A stretch of DNA of 64,000 nt, from assembly GCA_019454045.1 (NCBI GenBank), contig SKCR01033660.1:186001-250000 (forward strand), read 5' to 3'. Every line of letters begins with the position of its first letter. The first letter of the stretch is position 1. Positions 55,603 to 64,000 of the stretch are shown here, piece after piece. Under the pieces are notes generated by a model. That model was not told where the DNA came from. It did not search any database and saw only the letters and a program-made list of their open reading frames with translations. The position numbers were made by a program, and so were the translations under genes. Source of the stretch: Zanthoxylum bungeanum. Taxonomy: Eukaryota; Streptophyta; Magnoliopsida; Sapindales; Rutaceae.

Positions 55603-56541
55603 TGTGGACGCTGGAATTCGGCCGAGGTCCACAATCAGAATTTGTAGATTGGGGGCATTAGCGATCCTGCAAGACAAAGGTAGAGTGAGCGGGAGCAGAC
55701 TACCCACCGGTGTGGTGGGTGCCGGGGGCACTCCGACGCCCAAGTCAGTAGCATGAAATGAGCAGTAATTATGTAAATGTAAAAGGTAGGTTTGATGTTA
55801 CCTTGACCTATTTGGGTGGCCATGAGAATGGTGGTAATTGTATAAGGAGGGGATGGAGAGCTCTGAGAGAGCTAGTGTCAAAGAGCAGAGACTTGTAAGA
55901 AAGAAGTCAAGCCTGCCTCAGAGTTGAGAAGCCCCCTATTTGGGTGGCCATGAGAATGGTGGTAATTGTATAAGGAGGGGATGGAGAGCTCTGAGAGAGC
56001 TAGTGTCAAAGAGCAGAGACTTGTAAGAAAGAAGTCAAGCCTGCCTCAGAGTTGAGAAGCCCCCTATTTGGGTGGCCATGAGAATGGTGGTAATTGTATA
56101 AGGAGGGGATGGAGAGCTCTGAGAGAGCTAGTGTCAAAGAGCAGAGACTTGTAAGAAAGAAGTCAAGCCTGCCTCAGAGTTGAGAAGCCCCCCCCTAAAC
56201 TTTGGGTTACGTATCCTTTTATAGATTTGAAGGAATCATCTTTATCACTGCCAGAGGAGTTGTACCTAAGATTATTGGGATCTACAAAGTGATGACACCT
56301 CTGGCAATGGAACCCACAACGTGCCTTGGATTCAACTTTCGGCGCTGGAAGAATATTTGCATGTGTTTGTGCTTAGAAAAAGAGGGAAGCAGTTGGTATA
56401 TAATGAGATATAATTGTCTTGAAGCTATTGGTCTAATTAGAGTCCAATAATTTTGGGTCTTGCATACTGTTAGGCATTGCATACTGTTGGGTTTAAGACG
56501 AAAAGATGATTTTACCCTTGGGTCCAAATTTGGCCCGTACA
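55603..56541 (-). mobile_element. Solo LTR with internal triplication, in element A 3' LTR
   Basis: Runs TGTGGACGCTGG to GGCCCGTACA on the plus strand, flanked by ATAAC (55598-55602 and 56542-56546). The empty site is seen at about 29385-29400 (GGTTCATAACATTTACC). Both ends match, in reverse complement, the LTR at 58707-59387 (TGTACGGGCC ... GCGTCCACA). It holds three 128-bp tandem repeats at 55808-56191. Confidence 0.88.
55808..56191. repeat. Three 128-bp tandem repeats
   Basis: Units start CTATTTGGGTGGCCATGAGA at 55808, 55936 and 56064 and end GTTGAGAAGCCCC. They appear identical by eye, so the expansion is recent. Confidence 0.92.
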
Positions 56542-56984
56542 ATAACCTTTACCAAATTTGGAGATTTTCATATATGTGATGTATTTTGATGTATATATAA
56601 TGTATTTCAAATTTGGGATTGATTGGATTTGATCTAGACTTATTTTGAACAAATTGGGCCAAATCGCAATTAATTGAAAATAAGGGACCCTCTCGGTAAT
56701 TTGACCAAAATTTGGATTTTTTGTTATAATTTGTTGTTTCATGTATTAGACATGTATAAATTATTTTGGGATTGATTTGGAATCATTTAAATATGTATTT
56801 GACAATTTGATGACTAAAATGATCAAAAAGTAAAGTTTAGGGGTCTCACGGCAATTAATGATAAATATGATTTTTCAGATAAAAATTCAGTTTTTATTTA
56901 TTGAGTAATTAGAATAAATTGGTTTATTTTAATTTCCCAAGAAAAATATTTGTCGGAAATTATTTCACAGTGAAAATACGTGAA

Positions 56985-58925
56985 AACGGTGAAAAACAGC
57001 GTTACCGGATAACGACTGCCCGAACAGTTACGGCTGCTTAAACAGTGAACTGGTCACTGTTCGGGCAGTCCACGAACTTTCCAAATATTTTTTGGGCTGA
57101 ATGGGCAATCTCCATGTGCATTAGTCGGTCGGTTCGGCCGAAACGCATTTTATGTTATTTTGTGGAAAAACGTTTTCGCAAAAGTTTCGCGATGTTTCTA
57201 TATTATTTATGTCGTTATATGATATCAAATATATATGTTTCTGTGAAATATGAATGAATTATCAATATTGGATATTGAATAATTTATTCACAAGCTTAAA
57301 AATTTTAAACTATGATTTCGCCCGAATCGTGCTACTTCCGCTGCGCCGCCCTTATAAAACCCCAACACATAACAGACTCCCCCGGACCCACAGCAGGTCG
57401 GGCCGACTGGGTGTTCATCTAGTCAAGTTGATGAGAACATTCCCATAGCTCGTAACAGTCTCCCAGATCAGCATCATGTCTGGTCGGCTAAGGATTATCC
57501 CATAAATTTATTTTGTTCCATTAACATAATATGACATTTGACAGGTCCAAGCAACATCTAAGTCCATGTCTAATCGATTGAGGATCATCCCTGATATTTA
57601 TTTGGCTCCGTCAACAGGGTATGACATTTGACGGGTAAAAACGACATCAACGTTCAGGTACGCCTACACCGACCCTAAATGACATACTCGTCAAAATACT
57701 CTCCAAGACAATGACTCATTGACTTAGAGAGTAAGGGACAAACTGTACGGGCCAAATTTGGGCCAAGGGTATAATTGTCTTTTCGCCCAGGCCCAATAAA
57801 AGACAGAGCCCAAATTCCTTCAAATGGATTCCAGACCAAGATTTGATCAAAGTCCTGAACCCTTTGAATCTCGCCTATATTCCAATGAAGGCCCCAATGT
57901 CAGACAACCTATATGATTTCCATCGAAAAACATCACATTAATTCCCTAACTGTTATATCCATTTAACGGTGAAAAATAGCGTTATTGGATAACGGCTGCC
58001 CAAACGGTGAACTAGTCATTGTTCGGGCAGTCCACAAACTTTCCAAATATTTTTGGGGCTGACTGGGCAGTTCCCATGTGCATTGGTCGGTCGGTTCGGC
58101 CGGAAACGTATTTTATGCTATTTTGTGGAAAAACGTTTTCGCAAAAGTTTCGCGATGTTTTTATATTATTTATGTCGTTACATGATATCGAATATATATG
58201 TTTTGGTGAAATATGAATGAATTATCAATATTGGATATTGAATAATTTATTCACAAGCTAAAAAAATTTAAACTACGATTCTGCCCGAACCGTGCTTCTT
58301 CCGCTGCGCCGCCCTAATAAAACCCCAACACATAATAGACTCCCCCGGACCCACAGCAGGTCGGGCCGACTGGGTGTTCATCTAGTCAAGTCGATGAGAA
58401 CAGTCTCATAGCTCGTAACAGTCTCCTAGATCAGCATCATGTCTAGTCGGCTAAGGATTATCCCATGAATTTATTTTGTTCCATTAACATAATATGATAT
58501 TTGACAGGTCCAAGCAACATCTAAGTCCATGTCTAATCGATTGAGGATCATCCCTGATATTTATTTGGCTCCATCAGCAGGGTATGACATTTGACGGGTC
58601 AAAACGACATCAATGTTCAGGTACGCCTACACCGACCCTAAATGACATACTCGTCAAAATACTCTCCAAGCCAATGACTCATTGACTTAGAGAGTAAGGG
58701 ACAAACTGTACGGGCCAAATTTGGGCCAAATGTATAATTATTTTTTCGCTCAGGCCCAATAAAAGACAGAGCCCAAATTCCTTCAAATGGATTCCGGACC
58801 AAGATTTGATTAAAGTCCCGAACCCTTTGAATCTCGCCCATATTCCAATGAAGGCCCCAATGTCAGACAACCTATATGATTTCCATCGAAAAACATCACA
58901 TTATTTCCCCAATTGTTATATCAAT
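56985..58925. repeat. ~965-bp tandem duplication across an LTR boundary
   Basis: Unit 1 (about 56985-57960) and unit 2 (about 57965-58925) each contain the last ~380 bp of the element A LTR, the CATAA(C/T)AGACTCCCCCGG flank and the first ~210 bp of another LTR (TGTACGGGCC at 57744 and 58707). The offset is 963 bp over most of the length; unit 1 has a 17-bp extra near 57020. Several substitutions separate the units. Confidence 0.88.
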
Positions 58926-59387
58926 TTTCCCTAAACGACAACAATGTCCAATTTTTCATCACCGAAAATCATGACATATAAACGTGTTATGGGTCCCACC
59001 CTCATAAATACATGCCTTATTCCAGTTGTGAAGAGATTCTTCCAAATCTATAAATAGGGCCATAATTCAGAAGTAAAAGGGATCCATGCTGAAGGATCTT
59101 GAGGCAAGCTTGAGCAATCTCTCCTTAAACTCTCAAACCCTCTCACCCTCAATACACCGGACCACCGCTCTCACGGAAGTCTACGGAGGTCAAGATAATC
59201 TCAAACCTTACTCTTCCACCACTTTTTGCTCGTCTTTACTACTGACTTGAGCGTCGGAGTGCCCACGGCACCCACCACACCGGTGGGTAGGAACTCCCCA
59301 CTGATTCTACCTTCGTTTTGCAGGATCGCTAGTGCCCCAAACTATAAATTCTCGATTGTGGACTTCAAGCGAAATCCAGCGTCCACA
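58707..59387 (+). repeat. LTR of the TGTACGGGCC family, plus orientation
   Basis: 681 bp from TGTACGGGCCAAATTTGG to AATCCAGCGTCCACA. It is related in reverse complement to 55603-56541 but lacks the 128-bp triplication. CTATAAATAGGG at 59048 is a good TATA box. No flanking duplication was found, as the left side was reshaped by the tandem duplication. Confidence 0.78.
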
Positions 59388-61167
59388 GCGCTAATCTCCA
59401 CTGGGTGAAACAGAAGTACAGGGCGAATTAGACCGAGAGAATAATCAACAGACTAAAGAGGAAGACTAACCCATTAAGACATCAATGTGAGAATAAAAAC
59501 CAAGAGGTGTGGGATCATCAGTGAAAATAACTTTAGTGTTGGTATCGTCATAAAAAGCTCAGGGACATTGAATTAACGAAGTAACGCATATTCTACAGTC
59601 TACACAATCTACCTTTCACAAATTCAACACTTATCTGTTTGACATATATTAGAATTTATAAATTAGAAAAAAAAAAAGAAATAGGAAAAGTTAGTATGGA
59701 TTCTTTTATCGATGAATTTGGTGATTTAATTAAGTTAATAAAGTGATTTAGGGTGCGTTTGGTTTAGAGTATTGTTAGAGAATATAAGTTAACTTATGAG
59801 ATATGAAACATGTTAGAGTAATTACGATTTTATCGGGTATCGCAGTGAAGCGTGAAAAAATTGAATTTTTTCAATTTCAAAAATATTTCTTTAGACTGTT
59901 AAAATAAACTATTTATTTTAATATTGAATCTCAAAACCAATTTTAGAAATGTCTAAAATATCTCTTGACCAAAAGTTAGCTTAATGTGCAAACTTTTATA
60001 TTTTTCTCATTTTAGTCCAAAAATGACAATAACACATTTAAGTGTTTCCAACGTCCTGTCCTAGGTGGTATAACTAGGGATGACAATGTGGTGGGTTTGA
60101 GGCAGGGATCATGATATCTGAATTTGAACCCGAATTATTGATAAATCCATAAATTCACTCGGAACCCAAAATTCCCCAAACGAGAACATTCATCATTATC
60201 CTCGAATGAGAATGGGGAATAAATGAGGATCTGATCTCACTTACTTTATTATTAATTTTCAATTTTTTTGTGTTAAAATGTTAGAATAAGACAAGAAATT
60301 TTTTGTTTGTAATCTATACATTTTTAATTTTTTTTAAAAAAAAAAAAATTGGAATTTTTTCTCGAACATATCCCTGATTCAATTTTTTTTTTCATATTTT
60401 GATATCCCAAACCCATCCCGATTGGAGTAAATTCTCATGAGATCCAGAATCAGTAGAAATTTTTGTCAAATCTCTGAATATAATACAAAACAATTAAATA
60501 TTTAATTAAGAATTAATAATGCTGTGTGTTATCGTGTGGTTACCCTCTTAGGAAACCAATCCAATCCAATCCAAATCAAATCCCGGTTTCGAATCACGTG
60601 GTTCATCAACAATTTCATTCCTGATGGTGAATCGATGGCGATGATATTTTACTTCAAAATGTGGACCACATACATTATACATTTGCATACACAGTTGTGC
60701 AATTTCAAACGTGAGGTAAACTTGTCGTTTTTGTGTGTATGCTGTCGTTTTGCACATAAATGCATATAATGTGTTTCTGTAAATGTCCGGGGCTCCAGCC
60801 AACGCATACATACAGTCCCATCAATAAAATTTGATGTATCAAGTCTGACCACTGCTTGTACGGGAAAATTATTTTACTCGTCCAAATTAATTTTCTAATC
60901 GTTTTATATTTTGTTTATTCGGACATCAATTTCAAGTAAAATATCAATGCTCTTACTTGTATTGTCGGAAACATCAACCCGGTCCGATATTTGAATAGGA
61001 GACTTGACATGCGTCGGACATCGAGTACTAACCAAATTTTTTTAGAGAAATTACCGATCGTGATTGTCACATTATCAAAAATATATAAAATTTGAAATTT
61101 TATTCATTAATCCATTTAAAGATTATAAATTATATTAAACATCTCTGATTTGTGATTTGTATTAATA
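59388..61167. other. Spacer with dispersed-repeat-like sequence
   Basis: No gene seen. 60073-60450 (start AGGGATGACAATGTGGTGGG, mid GAGAATGGGGAATAAATGAG) resembles a class of dispersed plant repeats opening with GGGATGGCAATGGGG. GGGTGCGTTTGGTTTAG at 59749 is a sequence common at ends of plant repeats. Neither could be delimited. Confidence 0.4.
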
Positions 61168-62107
61168 AGTCACTTTTACATTAACGGTATTAAGTCAATT
61201 ATTATGTCAAATGACATTTTTGTCAAATTATTATATTGTAATGGTTATTTGATATGAAAACGAACAATTATGAGGTATAATAATATTATCATAATTTTTT
61301 AGTGGTGTAAAGAGAATATCCAAAAAAAAGGACATAACATAACTTTTCAAATCTATCATTTTTTGTGGTTGCTTGATGACTTTTGTGGTGGTACTATTTC
61401 TAATAGTTGTGCATGGCGAGATTGTTGCTGGCGGTGCTATTTTTGATGGTAGCGTTAAAATTGTTATAATGATGCTATTTTTATGGTTATACGTGTCAAG
61501 ACTGTTGTTGGTAATAATAATAAAAATTAAAAAATAAACAACAACAATAATAATCATCATCATCATCGAATGAATCTTTTACAATGTCAAAAATATATAT
61601 AATATAATTTAATATTAACAATGTAACGAAACCATTAAACATAAACTCTCCATAAAATCTTGACCAATAAAATTTGTTTCCCTTATAAAATAATAAGTGA
61701 AACGACTGACAACACATTTGTCGCAGTTCTCTCGCTCAACTAGTAATAGTCTCGCCACGCACAATCATTAGAATTAGTACCACCACAAGAGTTATCATGC
61801 TATTACCAAAAAAAAAAAAAAAAAAAAGAGTGAGATAAGTTAAGTTATGTACGTTTTCAATATAATAATATTTTTAATTTATTATATATAATTATATAAA
61901 TTATTATGAAATTAAAAATTATAATAATTATAATTAATTTTTAAAAAAAAATATTGGAGATTATATTTACACCACTAAGAAATTATGATAATGTATTTAC
62001 ACCTCATAACTTTTCGATTTTGTATCAAATAGCCACTACAATATAGTAATTTGACAAAAAATATCATTTTGACGTCATCATTCACTTACATTAACGGAAA
62101 AGTGGCT
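61168..62107. repeat. Long inverted repeat, ~140-bp arms
   Basis: The left arm 61168-61312 (through TGTCAAATTATTATATTGTA to TTTTTTAGTGGTGTAAA) matches the reverse complement of 61963-62107 (TTTACACCACTAAGAAATTA onward). About 80% identical by eye, with a ~650-bp AT-rich interior that includes (CAT)n at 61550. Either a foldback element or two inverted insertions. Confidence 0.75.
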
Positions 62108-62199
62108 CAATGATATAAAAACAAACCAGAGGTGGTGCAGTGTCATTGTCAGAAATCCGCGGTGGTTACATATATTTCTCCTAAACCTGAGATAATTTC

Positions 62200-63830
62200 C
62201 GTTCAAATTATTTTTTTTTTATCTTTTAACATAACATCTGAGCATGCCCTCGCTAGAAAAATACTACAATTTTCAACAAGGGATCCATCATTTGTAAGTT
62301 AATGACCAAATTAAAAGACAAAAATAATATAAATTTAATTGATTGTTGTTGTTTGTCCTTTAATATATTGAAATATGTATTTTTTATCACTTTACTTGTT
62401 ATTTTTACCTTAAATATTTACAATTGGATTTGATTTGAAAATATCAATGACCTAAATTTAAAAGTTTAAATTTATGTTAAAAATTTAAGTTTAAATATCC
62501 CCACCTTTAGATATATGAGTAATTATAAATGTACTGAATGAATAATTCTTCAGTACATAATCACAGTTAAACTGGGATTTTAAATTAAAATATTCATTTA
62601 ATTAAAATATTTTTTTATACACACAACCTTTCTTGGTTGGTTTAAAGTCCAATTTATGTACTAATGAAGTACATCTATCACCACTCTAGATATATTATCA
62701 TTCTCAAATAAGAACATTCTTATTTTATAAAATGAAGATCACATCAAATGATTAAAAAAATCATATTAAAAACTATATTTTTCGTCTATTAATACATAGT
62801 TGTTTTTTTTCTTTTAGCATAACATCCTCATTTTATAAAATGAAGATGCCCTCACTAGGAAAAAAAATTATAATTTAAAATGAGGTATTCCTTATTTTTA
62901 TTAAATTAATGACCAAATTAAAAGATAAAAATAATAAAAATTTAAATAGTGTTTTTGTCTATTAATCTATCATCGAATTGGATTAAATACACAATTGAAT
63001 TTGATAATATCGATGACCTAAATTTTGATGTCTAAATTGATGTCACACATTTAAATTTAAATATCATTCTCGAATAAGAGCATCCTCATTTTATAAAATG
63101 AAGATTATGCAAAAAGCAAAAAAAAAAAAAAAAAATCATATTGAAACTGCATTTTTGGTCTTTTTTGTTTGTTCTTCCTTTTTTGTCTTTTAACACAACA
63201 TCCTCATTTTATAAAATATGGATTCTCTCATTATAAAATGACTATAATTTCAAATGAGGGATCCCTTATTTTATTAAGTTAGTGTATGGGTGAGCAAAAT
63301 CGGTTTATTCTGAGTGGATCCAGAATTATCAGGAAAAAATCGATTCTCAATATTTAGAACCGGAACCTACCAAATTAAATATGATATCATATTTATCGGT
63401 TTCAATCTAGTTACAGGTTATCATATTCTCTATTTTGTCAATATATTTTTGTTTCATTTAAGAAAATATAAGAATTGATGATTGATTTTGTTCCATTTGT
63501 TCAATATACGAATGTAAATTATTTAAGTGAGAGACTTGGACTTTCCTTAAATTTGTTAACAAAAAATAAAATTTGATTTTATAATATGAAAATCGGTTCC
63601 AAGATTCAGTTTCGATTTCCACCATGTTAGAATCGGAACTGAACCGAAAAAATTGATTTCTAATATTTTGGAACCGGAACCCACCCTAAGGGAAACAATT
63701 ATGGTTCCTTGCGGTTATGGGTCGAACCAGAACCGATGCTCACCCCAAGTTAATGACCAAACTAAAAGATAAAAATAATACAAATTTCAATGAAGTGTTG
63801 TTTGTCTTTTAATGTACTAATATATATATA
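62200..63830. repeat. Diverged tandem repeats with CCTCATTTTATAAAATGAAG
   Basis: Three main copies (about 62210, 62800, 63170) share TCTTTTAACATAACATC, AAATGAGGGATCC-type text and TTAATGACCAAATTAAAAGA. Spacing is irregular (about 590 and 370 bp). No coding potential. Confidence 0.7.
63282..63746. mobile_element. hAT-like foldback element
   Basis: Ends GGGTGAGCAAAATCGGTT and AACCGATGCTCACCCC form imperfect terminal inverted repeats. The flanks AAGTTAGTG (63276-63284) and AAGTTAATG (63747-63755) are a probable 8-9-bp duplication with one mismatch. It interrupts the third copy of the local tandem repeat, which confirms insertion. Interior has repeated CGGAACC(C/T)ACC. Non-coding. Confidence 0.7.
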
Positions 63831-63838
63831 TATATATA
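63815..63838. repeat. (TA)n microsatellite
   Basis: TA dinucleotide run immediately before the putative LTR start at 63839. Confidence 0.85.
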
Positions 63839-64000
63839 TGTTGGAAAAATGCTTATTTATAAGCATTTTGAGGCTCAATTTTAAGCATGGTCCACTTCGT
63901 GTTAGTGGTTGTTATTGAATGATTCGGATACTCCTCCGTGAGTACTTCGAAATGGTATATTCATATGCTTAAAATGGTGCTTGGGTGAATGAGAAATTGT
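63839..64000 (+). mobile_element. Possible LTR start, cut by window end
   Basis: TGTTGGAAAAATGC followed by the palindrome GCTTATTTATAAGC resembles the beginning of a copia-type LTR inserted at a TA run. Only 162 bases are visible and there is no second end, so this is tentative. Confidence 0.4.

Larger units (their letters stand above)
53626..57367 (+). repeat. Element A 3' LTR (interrupted)
   Basis: Runs from about TCTTCGGGTTGGTGCTCGG to ATAAAACCCCAACA; without the nested solo LTR it is about 2.8 kb. The section from 54500 matches the 5' LTR fragment 28283-30096 and 32552-32660. The start is approximate, because the expected TG is not preserved. Confidence 0.78.

Noticed and set aside
62200..63830. 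CRISPR-like or satellite array
   Set aside because: Repeats are few, long, diverged and irregularly spaced in a plant nuclear context; described as diverged tandem repeats.

Overview
This is a repeat-dense stretch of a flowering-plant nuclear chromosome. The evidence is Ty1/copia- and Ty3/gypsy-type LTR retrotransposons, foldback elements, AT-rich spacers, and two plant gene families: GAMYB-type R2R3-MYB and SUVH histone methyltransferase. The two host genes suggest a eudicot, but I cannot name the species. About three quarters of the window is LTR-retrotransposon sequence. The only gene that looks complete is the SUVH1/SUVH3-like gene at 20484-22480 (minus), and it carries one apparent frameshift.

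Layout. (1) 1-14437, minus: a GAMYB-like MYB gene in pieces. It has nonsense codons and frameshifts, and two LTR elements sit inside its exons, each with a perfect 5-bp target duplication. One is a gag-only SIRE-like copia element (418-6560, TSD ATGTA) and the other a copia element with decayed gag-pol (8075-14260, TSD CCCCT). (2) 14438-20483: spacer with AT-rich inverted repeats, a head-to-head pair of old copia RT fragments (16584-17880) and a 218-bp MITE (19445-19662). (3) 20484-22726: SUVH gene with a probable 5'-UTR intron. (4) 23291-28282, plus: a second, older copy of the copia family seen at 8075-14260. It has lost its 3' end at a breakpoint. (5) 28283-57367: a nested stack. The host is an old, essentially non-coding LTR element ('element A'). 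Inside it lie a solo LTR (30097-32551, TSD TTATC), an Athila-like gag-protease element (34046-40785), an Ogre/Tat-like gag-only element with 3-kb LTRs (41766-51964, TSD GTTCT) and another solo LTR (55603-56541, TSD ATAAC). (6) 56985-59387: a roughly 965-bp tandem duplication running across the end of element A into a further LTR. (7) 59388-64000: AT-rich spacer with inverted repeats, a diverged tandem repeat and a hAT-like foldback element. The last 162 bases resemble the start of another LTR.

The main unexpected signal is sequence shared between unrelated retrotransposon families. A CpG-rich array built on the palindrome CGTTCGAACG (unit roughly CGTTCGAACGCGTT, then ACGAACGCTAC, then CGAACGTGA) lies in the U3 of the SIRE-like element, the 5' leader of both copia copies, and at both ends of the Ogre-like LTR. 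A second module of about 90 bp is shared by the SIRE-like internal region and the Ogre-like LTR (five copies). A third short leader motif is shared by the copia and Ogre-like leaders. Three of the elements encode gag but no visible reverse transcriptase or integrase, and all have internal regions close to 4 kb. Many differences between paired repeats are single-base indels, so some frameshifts, including the one in SUVH, may be consensus errors. I saw no tRNA, rRNA or CRISPR array.
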